A stretch of DNA of 64,000 nucleotides, from positions 1 to 64,000 of the forward strand of contig CAVWGG010000024.1 in the NCBI GenBank assembly GCA_963754535.1. Reading direction: 5' to 3'. This DNA is from RPQJ01 sp963754535. Its GTDB lineage: Bacteria > Pseudomonadota > Gammaproteobacteria > Steroidobacterales > Steroidobacteraceae. Each line of letters starts with the position of its first letter. The stretch's first letter is position 1. Both the position numbers and the translations under genes were made by a program. The notes beneath the pieces are model-generated. The model made no database searches. It was not told where the DNA came from and saw only the letters and a program-made list of their open reading frames with translations. Positions 18,434 through 27,953 of the stretch are shown one piece after another.

Positions 18434-18757
18434 ATGGCGCGGCAAGAGCCCAACGCATCGCATAAAAAAGAGAAGAGCGGAGCCGTGGAGAGAAGACTGA
18501 CAACGCGCCACCGAGCGCGCACCACCGTGTACGTGCTCCTGCCGGGGCGTCATCACCGTCTCTGCCGCGCGCGCAACCTGAGCGCCACCGGCGTGTTCGT
18601 CGAGACCGGCGACATGGGCCTGCGCAAGGGCCAGACCGTCGAACTCGCGTTCGCCATCAGCCTCGGCACCGTGACCAAGCTGCATCGCCGCACCGCGGTC
18701 GTCGCGCACGTTTCGCGCGGCGGCACCGGCCTGATGATGCAGAATCACGGCAGCTGA
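18434..18757 (+). CDS. PilZ domain protein
   Basis: A 107-residue single-domain protein likely to bind cyclic di-GMP. It has an RxxxR-type arginine cluster (TTRHRAR, about residues 23-29), followed by the NLSATGVFVE segment corresponding to the (D/N)xSxxG motif. Both are needed for ligand binding in PilZ domains. The rest is short beta strands (VELAFAISL, TAVVAHVSRGGTGLMM). It is divergent from murI and separated by 178 bases from the ATPase operon. Its target is unknown. Confidence 0.8.
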   Translation: MARQEPNASHKKEKSGAVERRLTTRHRARTTVYVLLPGRHHRLCRARNLSATGVFVETGDMGLRKGQTVELAFAISLGTVTKLHRRTAVVAHVSRGGTGLMMQNHGS

Positions 18758-18935
18758 ACGCATGGCAGCCAGCGCGCCAGCGGCTGGCTTTCCCGCGGTT
18801 ACGCAACGCGCAGTATTCCGTAGGCACTAGCCCCGATTCATCGTTCCCGCACCGGGCCTAATGTCTGGTTTCGGACCTGTATCGCTCGGTCGAGCGTGAG
18901 GCTCACCCGCGCCGCTGCGATGCGTTCCTGCGGCG

Positions 18936-19271
18936 ATGACGACAACAACTGCACCAGACCGAACCGTTGCCGACGCGATCGATCGCGTGCTCGAGGCCGA
19001 GCACGCCACCGCGCTGGCCATCGTCGCAGCCGAGACCGCCGCCCGCTCGAGCATCGACGCGGCGCGCGAAAAACGGCGCGCGATTCTCGAGACCGCACGA
19101 CAGCGCGTGATGCGGCTGCACGAGCGCGCGCAGGCGCGCCTCGCAGGACGACTCGCGCAACTCGATGCGAATGCATCGATCGAGACCCTCGACGCCGCCG
19201 CACTGCAGGCCGTCGCGGCCGATGCACTCGCAGCGGTCGCCGAACGGCTGACCACGGATGAGTCGGCGTGA
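18936..19271 (+). CDS. A/V-type ATPase peripheral-stalk subunit (G/H-like)
   Basis: A 111-residue, nearly all-helical protein rich in Ala, Arg and Glu (AREKRRAILETARQRVMRLHERAQARL). That is the composition of the long coiled coil of V/A-ATPase subunit G/H, which pairs with subunit E in the peripheral stalk. Assignment rests on composition and on being first in a nine-gene A/V-ATPase operon. Its stop overlaps the next start (GTGA). Confidence 0.65.
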   Translation: MTTTTAPDRTVADAIDRVLEAEHATALAIVAAETAARSSIDAAREKRRAILETARQRVMRLHERAQARLAGRLAQLDANASIETLDAAALQAVAADALAAVAERLTTDESA

Positions 19272-20035
19272 GCGCGGGCAGCGGTCATTTCGCGTATTCC
19301 CAGGCCCGTCTGCAGGCGCGTCTCGGCCAGTCCGCCGATCCCGCCGACCTGCAGCGCGCGCACGCTGCCCGCGACCTCGCGGCTTTCCTCAGCGCGGTGC
19401 GCACGACTCCGCAGCGACGCTACACGACACGCCTGGCACCGGGCATGGATCCGCACGAACTGGAGCGGCACCTGCGCTACGAGTGGTCGGCACTCGTCGA
19501 CGAAGTGGCGCGCTGGCAGCCCTCGCCGTGGCAGGAAGCGATCCGCTGGATGCGCTGGCTGCCCTACCTGCCGGCGCTGCAGAAGCTCACCCGTGGCGGC
19601 CGACCGCCCGCATGGACACGGGCAGATCCGGTGCTGGGTCGCATCGTCGCGCTCGACCCGTCGCTGCGCGGCGCAGCACTCGCCGAGTCGCCGTTGCAGC
19701 CGTTCCGCGCTGCGCTCGAAGCGAGCGCTGGCGACGTCACGGCAGCGTGGCTCGGTCATTGGCGGGCGCTGTGGCCCGAATCCGGCCGCCACGCGCGCGC
19801 CCTGGACCTCCTGGCGCGCGATGTCGCATCGCTCGACATGAAGCTGCGGGAAGCGGTCGCGGGCGACAGTCGCGAACTGCAACAGGCGTTGTCGCAGCGG
19901 TTGCTGCGCATCTTCCGCCGTCACCCACTCTCACCCGCGGCGGCCGTCGCCTACCTCGGTCTCGAAGCGCTCGGACTGCTCGGGTTGCGGGGTGGAGTGA
20001 TGCGTCGCGCCGTCGTGGTACCGGGGCCCGCATGA
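19268..20035 (+). CDS. A/V-type ATPase subunit C (V0 d-like)
   Basis: A 255-residue soluble helical protein with GTG start overlapping the previous stop. Its operon place, between the stalk subunit and subunit I, and its helical, arginine-rich sequence fit subunit C, the funnel that connects the central rotor to the membrane ring. It contains no obvious catalytic motif. Sequence similarity is weak by eye, so the call depends on context. It overlaps the next gene by ATGA. Confidence 0.6.
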   Translation: MSAGSGHFAYSQARLQARLGQSADPADLQRAHAARDLAAFLSAVRTTPQRRYTTRLAPGMDPHELERHLRYEWSALVDEVARWQPSPWQEAIRWMRWLPYLPALQKLTRGGRPPAWTRADPVLGRIVALDPSLRGAALAESPLQPFRAALEASAGDVTAAWLGHWRALWPESGRHARALDLLARDVASLDMKLREAVAGDSRELQQALSQRLLRIFRRHPLSPAAAVAYLGLEALGLLGLRGGVMRRAVVVPGPA

Positions 20036-21867
20036 GCCTGCGCTCCGCCACCGCCCGCTGGTTCGAACTGCTCACCTCGCGCGAGGAACTCGGCGCAGCC
20101 CTCGATTGCCTGGCGCGGACACGGTCGGTCGAGCTGCAAGCCTACAGCCGGGCCGAATCGCGCCTGCCGCTCGGCGACCTGAAGCGCGTGCTCGACGATT
20201 TCGAATCCCTCGCGCGCCGCTTCCGGCCGTGGTGGCCGGCTGCGCTGCCCTGCACGGTCGATGCCGAACACGCACTCCTCGATGCACCACAGGCCGCGCT
20301 CGGCAAGCTGCGCACGTGGGCAACGGCGGCGGAGCCGGTCGTGGCCGAACTCGAGGCACTGTCGCTCGAACGGACGGAAATCGAAACCCTCGAACGCCTG
20401 TGCGCGATCGCGGGACCCGAGCTGCCGCGGCTCGATCGCATGGCGTCGGCCGGCCCCGTGCTCGCGAGCCGCATCTACGTGCTCCCGCCCGGCACGCCGG
20501 CGCTGTCGTTGCCGCCGGCACTGATCCACCAGTTGTGGACACCGGAACCCGGCCGCGAAACGTACCTGCTTGCAGTGGGCCCCGGCGAGGACATGGGAGA
20601 ACTCGACGCCGCCCTGGCCGCGCGCAAGGTTCATCGCATCGCGCTCCCAGCGGACCTGCCGCAGGACCCGGGCGAATTGCACGCGAACCTGCAGCAACGG
20701 CGCACGGCACTCGACACCAGGGAATCCTCGGCACGCGCAGCGCTCGCCAGGCTCGACGCGGAGCACGAGGTGCCGGCAGCCCTCGGCGAGGTCGCGCTGG
20801 CCGCGTGGGTCGTGACGCACGTGCCGGAGCTTCCGGTCACCGAGCACTTCGCGTGGATCACCGGCTGGTGTGCCGCGCGTGACGATTGTGGACTGCGCGA
20901 AGCGCTCGACCGCCAGGGACTGCACTACCTGCTGCGCATGACGGACGCGCCGACCGGCACGATCGCTCCTTCCGTTCTGCGCAACCCGCGCTGGGCGCGT
21001 CCGTTCGAGACCATGACCGGGATGATGGGCGTGCCCGCCGCAGGGGACGCGGATCCGAGCCTGCTGATCGCCATCCTCGCCCCGTTGATGTTCGGCTACA
21101 TGTTCGGCGACGTGGCGCAGGGCGCGATCGTCGCACTGGCCGGGTTCTTCCTCAGCAAGCGACTGCCCGCGCTGCGCCTGCTGTTGCCGGGCGGACTGGT
21201 CGCGATCGTGTTCGGCTTCGCCTTCGGCAGCGTGTTTGCGCGCGAAGACGTGTTGCCGGCGCTCTGGCTGCATCCACTGTCGCAGCCGCTGCCGGTCCTG
21301 GCCGTGGCGCTCTGCTTCGGCGTAGTGACGCTCGTACTCGGTCTCGCACTCGATGCGCTGCAGTTCTACTGGCGCGGACAGTTGCGGCACTGGTTGCTCT
21401 GCGACGCCGGCTTGCTGGTCGCCTACCTCGGACTGGTCGGCGCGGCGATCGACATGAGCGCCCTGTGGCTGCTGCCTCTCGGCATCGCGTGGTCGCTCGC
21501 GGGCGCGGCGTTCGCGAATCCAGGGACGCGCACCGCGGCCGTGGGAAAAGCCGCGGGTGAATCGGTGGAGCGGCTGCTGCAGCTCGGCGTCAACACGGTG
21601 TCCTTCGTGCGCATCGGCGCGTTTGCGCTGGCGCACGCGGGACTGTGCTCGGCCATCGTCGGCATGGCCGAGGCCGCGGGACCCGGTTACTGGCCGATCC
21701 TGATCATCGGCAACGCCGCGATCATTGCGCTCGAGGGCCTCGTCGTCAGCATCCAGACGACACGCCTCGTGCTGTTCGAGTTCTTCATCCGCTTCCTGAC
21801 GGCGCGCGGCCGACCCTTCGAGCCGCTCACGCCGCCGCCGGCTTCGCTTCCTGGAGGCACGCCATGA
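20032..21867 (+). CDS. A/V-type ATPase subunit I (a-like)
   Basis: A 611-residue membrane stator subunit that forms the ion half-channels. The N-terminal half (about 330 residues) is soluble. The C-terminal half starts with the family signature PFETMTGMMGVP and PLMFGYMFGDVAQGAI and has about seven hydrophobic helices. A conserved arginine for ion release is expected in the later helices (around VNTVSFVRIGAFALAHAG). I chose ATG 20032, which overlaps the subunit C stop. The frame extends upstream but duplicates that gene's DNA. Confidence 0.9.
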   Translation: MSLRSATARWFELLTSREELGAALDCLARTRSVELQAYSRAESRLPLGDLKRVLDDFESLARRFRPWWPAALPCTVDAEHALLDAPQAALGKLRTWATAAEPVVAELEALSLERTEIETLERLCAIAGPELPRLDRMASAGPVLASRIYVLPPGTPALSLPPALIHQLWTPEPGRETYLLAVGPGEDMGELDAALAARKVHRIALPADLPQDPGELHANLQQRRTALDTRESSARAALARLDAEHEVPAALGEVALAAWVVTHVPELPVTEHFAWITGWCAARDDCGLREALDRQGLHYLLRMTDAPTGTIAPSVLRNPRWARPFETMTGMMGVPAAGDADPSLLIAILAPLMFGYMFGDVAQGAIVALAGFFLSKRLPALRLLLPGGLVAIVFGFAFGSVFAREDVLPALWLHPLSQPLPVLAVALCFGVVTLVLGLALDALQFYWRGQLRHWLLCDAGLLVAYLGLVGAAIDMSALWLLPLGIAWSLAGAAFANPGTRTAAVGKAAGESVERLLQLGVNTVSFVRIGAFALAHAGLCSAIVGMAEAAGPGYWPILIIGNAAIIALEGLVVSIQTTRLVLFEFFIRFLTARGRPFEPLTPPPASLPGGTP

Positions 21868-22214
21868 AACTGCCCGCACGCTGGATCCTTGCCCTCGCCA
21901 CGATGACGACGGCAACCGTCGCGGTGGCCACCTTCACGCTCATTGCCGCCTGGCCCGCCCTCGCTGCCGAGGCCGCTGCCGTGCCACCCGACCCCGACGT
22001 ACTCCGCTGGGGCTTCGCTTCCGCAGCGCTCGCGGCGGGACTCGCAGCGCTTGGCGCGGGCTACGCCGTGGCCCAGGTCGGCACCGCCGCGCTCGGCGCC
22101 CTCGCCGAGAAGCCTGACCTCTTCGGCCGTGTGCTCGTGATCGTCGGACTCGCGGAAGGCATCGCGATCTACGGCCTGATCGTCTCGATCCTGATCCTCA
22201 ATCGACTGGGCTGA
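21864..22214 (+). CDS. A/V-type ATPase proteolipid subunit K (c-like)
   Basis: A 116-residue rotor-ring subunit. The first 35 residues look like a signal peptide (ending WPALAAEA), as in the Thermus homologue. Two membrane helices follow: GLAALGAGYAVAQVGTAALGAL and VLVIVGLAEGIAIYGLIVSILIL. The glutamate in GLAEGIAIYG is the expected ion carrier; a Gln (AQVG) sits in the first helix. A single hairpin, not the doubled form, is encoded. Whether H+ or Na+ is used cannot be settled by eye. The start overlaps the subunit I stop. Confidence 0.9.
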   Translation: MKLPARWILALATMTTATVAVATFTLIAAWPALAAEAAAVPPDPDVLRWGFASAALAAGLAALGAGYAVAQVGTAALGALAEKPDLFGRVLVIVGLAEGIAIYGLIVSILILNRLG

Positions 22215-22215
22215 C

Positions 22216-22512
22216 GTGGCACAGGTCGTCTACATCGGCAGCGAGGCAACGGCGGCGGGTTTTCGACTCGCGGGCGTCGATGCCCGGGTAGCCTCGGCAG
22301 GCGATGCCGCCGCAATGCTGCGGCAGGCATTCACCGAGCGGCCCGACTGCGTGCTGCTCGACGGCACGCTGGTCGACTACGTGCCGGCCGTGGAACTCGA
22401 ACACGCACTCGTCGCGCTCTCGCCGCTGTTCGCCGTCGTTCCGGACATCCGCGGACGCGGCAAGCCTCCCGATCTCGCGCGCACGGTGCGCAACGCACTG
22501 GGAATCGACTGA
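22216..22512 (+). CDS. A/V-type ATPase subunit F
   Basis: A 98-residue Rossmann-like protein (MAQVVYIGSEATAAGFRLAGVD) with the VGDxxTxxGFRLaG-like pattern of subunit F. In this family the subunit sits on the central stalk with D and modulates hydrolysis. It starts with GTG one base after the proteolipid stop and overlaps the subunit E start. Confidence 0.82.
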   Translation: MAQVVYIGSEATAAGFRLAGVDARVASAGDAAAMLRQAFTERPDCVLLDGTLVDYVPAVELEHALVALSPLFAVVPDIRGRGKPPDLARTVRNALGID

Positions 22513-23159
22513 TGAACGACGTCGAAAGCCTGCTCGAAGCCCAGACCGTGGCGTTGCTGCGTCGGCTGGGACGCGAGCAGGAATCGCGCACGCGCCACAT
22601 CCGCGACGAAGCCGCAACGCAAGCTGCGGACATCGTGCGCCGTGCCAGGGCCGAGGCCCGGACGCGCGTGCATCAAGCCGTCGTCGACACCCGGCGTGAG
22701 GACGAAATGGCGCTGGCAAGGAAGCGCGCGGCACTCGACACACAGGCGCGACGCAGCCGGCAAGCCACGATGCGTGAACTGCTCGACCGCGCGTGGCAGG
22801 CCCTGCCTGCCGCATTGCAGTCGCGCTGGCTGGACCAGAGCGCGCGCGAGCGCTGGTGCGACGCCGCCTGCGCGTCTGCGCGGCGCAGCCTGCTGCATCT
22901 CGATCGCCTGCAGGTGGAAGTCGATCCGCAGTGGCTGGCCCATGTCGGCCCGCTGGTGCGGAACCGCCTCGATGACCTGTCGAACGTCGACGTTACGACA
23001 ACGGAAGGTCTCGGCGCCGGACTCCGGATCCGCGCCGGCGACGCCTGCATCGACGCTACCCTCGCGGGCCTGCTGGCCGCCCGCGAACGCATCGCGTCCG
23101 AGCTGCTCGCCGAATTCGAGCATCGGGCGGCGGCACGGCGCGAGGAGCGCGCTCCATGA
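22512..23159 (+). CDS. A/V-type ATPase subunit E
   Basis: A 215-residue protein with a long N-terminal coiled coil (EQESRTRHIRDEAATQAADI...) and a compact C-terminal domain with GLGAGLRIRAGDACIDATL. The latter matches the GGvvv...g.i.idnTle pattern of subunit E. It forms the peripheral stalk with the G/H-like subunit. It overlaps subunit A by ATGA. Confidence 0.82.
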   Translation: MNDVESLLEAQTVALLRRLGREQESRTRHIRDEAATQAADIVRRARAEARTRVHQAVVDTRREDEMALARKRAALDTQARRSRQATMRELLDRAWQALPAALQSRWLDQSARERWCDAACASARRSLLHLDRLQVEVDPQWLAHVGPLVRNRLDDLSNVDVTTTEGLGAGLRIRAGDACIDATLAGLLAARERIASELLAEFEHRAAARREERAP

Positions 23160-24904
23160 GCGAAGCACGCATCACGTGGATCGGCGGCCCGGTGCTCAAA
23201 GCCTGTGCCACGGGGCCCTTCAGCATCTTCGAAGCGCTCGCCGTTGGCGAACGCGGCCTGCTCGGCGAAGTCATCCAGCTGCGTGGCGACGAGCTGGTCG
23301 CGCAGGTCTACGAAGACACGACGGGACTCGAGCCCGGCGTGACCGTCGTCGGACTCGAGCGGCCGTTGTCCGTGACCCTGGGCCCGAACCTGCTGGGAGG
23401 CATCTTCGACGGCCTGCTGCGGCCACTGTCGCTCGCCACCGACTTCCAGATCCAGCCGGGCGCCGCCGAGCGCATCGCCGCGCGGCATCGCCTCGAGTTC
23501 ACCGTGCGGGACGGCGACGCAGTGAGCGCCGGTGCCGTGTTCGCCAGGACGGTCGCGCCGCGACCGCAGTCGTTGCTGGTGCCGCCGTGGGCCAGTGGGC
23601 GCGTTGAAGCGCTGGTCGAACCCGGGGAGCATCGCGACGACGAGACGCTGCTGGTGCTGGTCGACGACACCGGTCGCAGGCACGAGCTCACGATGCAGCA
23701 CGACTGGCCCGTGCGCCGGCCACGCCCCGTGCGCGAACGGCTCGGCGTCAACGCGCCGATGATCACGGGACAGCGCATCCTCGACACGCTGTTCCCGGTC
23801 GCGCGTGGCGGACGCGCTGCCCTGCCAGGCGGCTTCGGCACCGGCAAGACCGTGCTGCAGGAAGCGCTCGCCAAGTGGTGCGACGCCGACGTCATCGTGT
23901 ACGTCGGTTGCGGCGAACGCGGCAACGAAATGGCCGAGGTGCTCGACGAGTTTCCGCAGCTCGAAGATCCGCGCACCGGACGGCCGCTTGCCGAGCGTAC
24001 GGTGATCATCGCGAACACGTCGAACATGCCCGTGGCGGCGCGCGAAGCAAGCATCTATACCGCGATCACGGTGGCGGAATACTTCCGCGACCAGGGGCTC
24101 AATGTCGCGCTGATGGCGGACTCGACCAGTCGCTGGGCCGAGGCGCTGCGCGAAGTGTCCGGTCGCCTCGGGGAGCTGCCGGGCGAAGCCGGTTACCCCG
24201 CCTACCTCAGTTCGCGCCTGGCTGAATTTTACGAACGCGCAGCGCGTGTCACGTCGCTGGCCGGCGCGGAGGGCTCGGTCACGATCATCGGCGCGATCAG
24301 CCCGCCGTCCGGCGACTTCTCCGAACCCGTCACGCTGCACACCAAGCGCTACGTGCGCTGCTTCTGGGCCCTCGATCGCCAGCGCGCGCAGGCCCGCTTC
24401 TACCCCGCCATCCATCCCCTGCAGTCCTATGGCGCGGACGTGCAGGAACTCGCCGACTGGTGGAAGCGCTCCGGCAACCCCGACTGGCTCGGGCAACGCC
24501 AGCGCGTGCTCGAAATGCTCGAGGCGCAGGCGCACCTCGAGCGCATGGCACGCATCGTCGGCCGCGATGCGCTGCCGGCACAGCAGCAGGTACGGCTGCT
24601 GTGCGCGGACCTGATCAACGAAGGGTTCCTGCGGCAGTCGTCCTTCTCGAAGGTCGACCGCTTCTGCTCGCCTCCGCGGCAGGTGGCGATGCTCTCGGTG
24701 CTGCTGCATTTCGCGGATCGGGCCGACGCAGCCGTCGCGGCCGGGGTGTCACCGGCACGACTCGCTGCCATGCCGATGCTGCGGCAACTGCAGCGACTCG
24801 GCGAGGAATTCGGCGAGGACGACCTGCTGCGACTGCGACAACTGCCGCGCCAGATCGATTACGAATTCGACCAGATGCAGACGGTGGCCAGTCATGCAGG
24901 CTGA
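23156..24904 (+). CDS. A/V-type ATPase catalytic subunit A
   Basis: The nucleotide-hydrolysing subunit, 582 residues, matching the A/V family and longer than F-type beta. It has the Walker A loop GGFGTGKT (usual form GPFGSGKT), the catalytic Glu in VGCGERGNEMAEVL, and MADSTSRWAEALREVSGRLGELPGEAGYPAYL. The non-homologous insert typical of subunit A lies near residues 120-180. It overlaps subunit B by 11 bases, so the two are translationally coupled. Confidence 0.97.
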   Translation: MSEARITWIGGPVLKACATGPFSIFEALAVGERGLLGEVIQLRGDELVAQVYEDTTGLEPGVTVVGLERPLSVTLGPNLLGGIFDGLLRPLSLATDFQIQPGAAERIAARHRLEFTVRDGDAVSAGAVFARTVAPRPQSLLVPPWASGRVEALVEPGEHRDDETLLVLVDDTGRRHELTMQHDWPVRRPRPVRERLGVNAPMITGQRILDTLFPVARGGRAALPGGFGTGKTVLQEALAKWCDADVIVYVGCGERGNEMAEVLDEFPQLEDPRTGRPLAERTVIIANTSNMPVAAREASIYTAITVAEYFRDQGLNVALMADSTSRWAEALREVSGRLGELPGEAGYPAYLSSRLAEFYERAARVTSLAGAEGSVTIIGAISPPSGDFSEPVTLHTKRYVRCFWALDRQRAQARFYPAIHPLQSYGADVQELADWWKRSGNPDWLGQRQRVLEMLEAQAHLERMARIVGRDALPAQQQVRLLCADLINEGFLRQSSFSKVDRFCSPPRQVAMLSVLLHFADRADAAVAAGVSPARLAAMPMLRQLQRLGEEFGEDDLLRLRQLPRQIDYEFDQMQTVASHAG

Positions 24905-26285
24905 CCTGTTGCTCGAAAATGCAGTGACCCGCATCGAGGGCCCGTTGCTCTTTGCGCGGCGCGAAGCCCGCGTCGGCCTGAACTCTGCGGTCGAAGTGCT
25001 GGCCGGAAGCGGCCCGCCGCGCCTCGGTCGCGTCGCGGCGCTCGACGAGACGTCGATGGTGATCGAGGTGCTGGAGGCAACGTCGGGTCTCGCACTGCGC
25101 GGGACACGCATTCGCCTGCATCCGGAGCCGCTGCTGTTCGGGGTCGGCCCGAACCTGCTGGGCCGCGTGTTCGACAGCGTGGGCCGCCCGCTCGACGGCG
25201 GACCGCCCGTGGCCGCACGCACGCGACGACGCATCGAGGGTCTCGCGATCAATCCGGCCTGGCGCGCGTTGCCGCGCGATTTCATCGAAACCGGCATCGC
25301 GACCATCGACGTGATGAACAGCCTGGTGCGCGGACAGAAGCTGCCGCTCTTCTCCGCGGGCGGCTTGCCGCACGACCGGCTGGCCGCGGAGATCGCGCAA
25401 CGCGCGCGACTGCGCGGAACCAAGGGCGAGGAAAGTTTCGCGGTCGTCTTTGCCGGCATCGGCGTGCCGCACGACACGGCCGACCAGTTCCGGCTCGCGA
25501 TGGAGTCGAGCGGCGCGCTCGGTCACACCGCGATGTTCCTGAATCTCGCGGACGAGCCGGGCATGCAGCGCCTGCTCACGCCGCGCTACGCGCTGACAGC
25601 GGCCGAGTACCTCGCGTTCGAGGAAGGACGGCACGTGCTGGTCATCCTCACCGACATGACCAACTACTGCGAGGCCCTGCGCGAGGTGTCCGCAAGTCAC
25701 GGCGAGATCCCGGGGCGCAAGGGCTACCCGGGCTACATGTATTCGGACCTCGCTTCGCTTTACGAACGGGCGGGTTGCATCCGCGGCCGGCCGGGCACGC
25801 TGACGCAATTGCCGATCCTGACCATGCCCGGTGACGACATCGGCCACCCGATCCCTGACCTCACGGGGTACATCACCGAAGGCCAGATCGTGCTGGACCG
25901 CGAACTCGACCGTCGCGGCATCTATCCACCGGTGCGCGTGTTGCCGAGCCTGTCGCGCCTGATGGATGCCGGCATCGGCGAAGGCTTCACGGACCCGGAC
26001 CATCCGGCGCTCGCACACCAGCTGTTCGCCGCCTACGCGCGTGCGTTGCGTGTGCGCGTGCTCGCGAGCGTGATGGGCGAGCAGGGCCTGCCCGAATCCG
26101 ACCGCCGCTTCCTGGCGTTCGGCGAGCGCTTCGAGCGCCAGTTCGTCCACCAGGCCAACGCCCGCACGCTCGAGGACAGTCTCGAGTCTGGCTGGGCGGT
26201 CCTGCAGGGCCTGCCGCACGGCGAACTCACCCGCCTGTCGAACGCGCAGATCGGCCGGCACCTGCGCGAGGAAGCGCATGCCTGA
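24894..26285 (+). CDS. A/V-type ATPase regulatory subunit B
   Basis: Non-catalytic partner of subunit A, 463 residues. It lacks a Walker A lysine loop: the equivalent place reads FSAGGLPHD. It carries the family blocks GIATIDVMNSLVRGQKLPLFS, MTNYCEALREVSASHGEIPGRKGYPGYMYSDL and PPVRVLPSLSRLM. It overlaps both neighbours, as expected for a tightly regulated complex. Confidence 0.96.
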   Translation: MQADLLLENAVTRIEGPLLFARREARVGLNSAVEVLAGSGPPRLGRVAALDETSMVIEVLEATSGLALRGTRIRLHPEPLLFGVGPNLLGRVFDSVGRPLDGGPPVAARTRRRIEGLAINPAWRALPRDFIETGIATIDVMNSLVRGQKLPLFSAGGLPHDRLAAEIAQRARLRGTKGEESFAVVFAGIGVPHDTADQFRLAMESSGALGHTAMFLNLADEPGMQRLLTPRYALTAAEYLAFEEGRHVLVILTDMTNYCEALREVSASHGEIPGRKGYPGYMYSDLASLYERAGCIRGRPGTLTQLPILTMPGDDIGHPIPDLTGYITEGQIVLDRELDRRGIYPPVRVLPSLSRLMDAGIGEGFTDPDHPALAHQLFAAYARALRVRVLASVMGEQGLPESDRRFLAFGERFERQFVHQANARTLEDSLESGWAVLQGLPHGELTRLSNAQIGRHLREEAHA

Positions 26286-26895
26286 CATCGGCGAGGTTAC
26301 GGCAACGCGGGTTGCGCTGCTCGAGTTGCGCGACGAGCGCCGGCTCGTGCAGGAAGGGTACGAGCTGCTCGACGAAAAACGCGTCATGCTCGCATCCGAG
26401 ATCCTGCGTGACCTGCGCGCGCACGACGCTGCGCAGACGACGCTCGACCGGCTCTGGCTCGATGCCCGCGAGGCGCTGGCAGCCGCGGTCGAAATCCACG
26501 GCTTCGAGGACCTGACGGTCGAGCCCCCGTGCCTGCTCGACACCGTGCTCCTGCGACAGGCCGAGCGCAGCTTCCTCGGCCTGCGCCTGGCCGAGGCCTC
26601 GCTCGACGCGGCGCGCTGCGTGCCCGACACCCCACCCGTGCGCAGCACGCCGGAACTCAGGCGCTGCGCAGACGCCTTTCGCCAGCTGACAGGCGACCTG
26701 ATCGCCCAGGCCGCCCGGGCCGCGAACCTGCGCCGGCTGATCGAGGAATACCGCCGGACGGAGCGGCGCGCCCGTGCGCTCGAGAACGTGCTGCTGCCGG
26801 AAATCGACCATTCCCTGAAGTTCATCGAGGAGCAGCTCGACGCCGTGGACCAGGAGGAAGCCGTCCGCGTCCGCAACGCCGCGCGCGAGCATTGA
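26278..26895 (+). CDS. A/V-type ATPase subunit D
   Basis: Central-shaft coiled coil (gamma-equivalent), 205 residues. The N-terminus (VTATRVALLELRDERRLVQEGYELLDEKR) and the C-terminus (RRLIEEYRRTERRARALENVLLPEI) match the V/A subunit D pattern. It is the last gene of the operon. The following 80 bases contain a possible new promoter. Confidence 0.93.
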   Translation: MPDIGEVTATRVALLELRDERRLVQEGYELLDEKRVMLASEILRDLRAHDAAQTTLDRLWLDAREALAAAVEIHGFEDLTVEPPCLLDTVLLRQAERSFLGLRLAEASLDAARCVPDTPPVRSTPELRRCADAFRQLTGDLIAQAARAANLRRLIEEYRRTERRARALENVLLPEIDHSLKFIEEQLDAVDQEEAVRVRNAAREH

Positions 26896-26917
26896 TCCGG
26901 CCCGTACGCTGCCGGGC

Positions 26918-26947
26918 TTGACCTGTGGGGCAGCGGGTCGCTAGCTT
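26918..26947 (+). promoter_or_regulatory. Possible sigma70 promoter before prenyltransferase gene
   Basis: TTGACC at 26918-26923 and TAGCTT at 26942-26947 are spaced by 18 bases, about 30 bases before the start codon of the prenyltransferase. It suggests that this gene pair can be transcribed apart from the ATPase operon. Confidence 0.35.
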
Positions 26948-26974
26948 GCGGCCTGACCCCTGGGGAGGACACGC

Positions 26975-27946
26975 ATGATCAAGGACGCCGTTTCACCGCT
27001 CGAACCTCGTTACGAGGACCTGGCAGGCGACGGGCCCGGCCGCAAGGCACGCCGGCTCTTCCTGGCCACGCGCCCGAAGTTCCTGACGGCTTCCGTCCTG
27101 CCCGTGCTGGTCGGGACGGCCTGGGGCGCCACGGTCGCCGGCGGACTCGAATTCGGGGTCGCCCTCCTCGCCCTGCTGGCCACCGCCCTGGTCCATTGCG
27201 CCAGCAACGTCATCAACGACGTCGGCGACGACATCACGGGCACGGACCGCGAAAACGTCGACTACATCCACCCGTACACCGGCGGCTCGCGGTTCATCAC
27301 CAACGGCATCATGTCCCTGCAGGAGATGCACCGCTGGGGCTGGATCCTGATCGCCATGGCATCGGTGCTGGGCCTCGCCCTCGCCCTGTTGAAAGGCCCG
27401 ATCGTGATCGCGCTCGGAATCGCCGGCATCGCCATCGCCTGGCTGTATTCCGCGCCGGCGGTGCAGCTGAGCGGCAAGGGCGTCGGCGAGTTCTTCCTGA
27501 TGATCGCCTTCGGCGTGCTGCCCGTGTGCGGCGCCGCGTGGCTGCAGAGCGGGGTGTTCGACCTCGGCAGCCTGCTGCTCGCGATTCCCGTCGGCATCTG
27601 GGTGATGCTGATCCTGTGGATCAACGAGGTGCCGGATCGCAGGGCCGACGCGGACAACGGCAAGCGCACGCTCGTGGTTCGCCTCGGACTCGACCGCGCG
27701 CGCCTCGGCTACCGGTTGCTGCACGTCGCCGCGTTCGCCTCGGTCGTCGCGCTGGTCGTGATGGGTTCGCTGCCCTGGTGGACGGCTGTCGGAGCGGCCG
27801 CCATCCTGGCGGGAGGCTTCAAGGCCGCCGCAGGCATCGGCGAGCAGGTCACGCGCCCCGTGCTGACGAAGAGCATCGAAATGACCATCGGCCTGCAGGC
27901 CGTGGGCTCGATCCTGCTGTTCGTCGCCGCGATTTTCTCGCACTGA
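26975..27946 (+). CDS. UbiA/MenA-family prenyltransferase
   Basis: Integral membrane enzyme, 323 residues, about eight or nine hydrophobic helices. It has the first Asp-rich motif NVINDVGDDITGTDRENVD and the second EVPDRRADADNGKRTLVVRLG; these bind Mg2+-prenyl diphosphate. The second motif with KRTLVVRLG resembles MenA, which makes demethylmenaquinone. A menaquinone role would fit the anaerobic/extracellular respiration genes nearby, but other UbiA substrates remain possible. The SDR gene starts 7 bases downstream. Confidence 0.85.
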   Translation: MIKDAVSPLEPRYEDLAGDGPGRKARRLFLATRPKFLTASVLPVLVGTAWGATVAGGLEFGVALLALLATALVHCASNVINDVGDDITGTDRENVDYIHPYTGGSRFITNGIMSLQEMHRWGWILIAMASVLGLALALLKGPIVIALGIAGIAIAWLYSAPAVQLSGKGVGEFFLMIAFGVLPVCGAAWLQSGVFDLGSLLLAIPVGIWVMLILWINEVPDRRADADNGKRTLVVRLGLDRARLGYRLLHVAAFASVVALVVMGSLPWWTAVGAAAILAGGFKAAAGIGEQVTRPVLTKSIEMTIGLQAVGSILLFVAAIFSH

Positions 27947-27953
27947 CCAGGGA

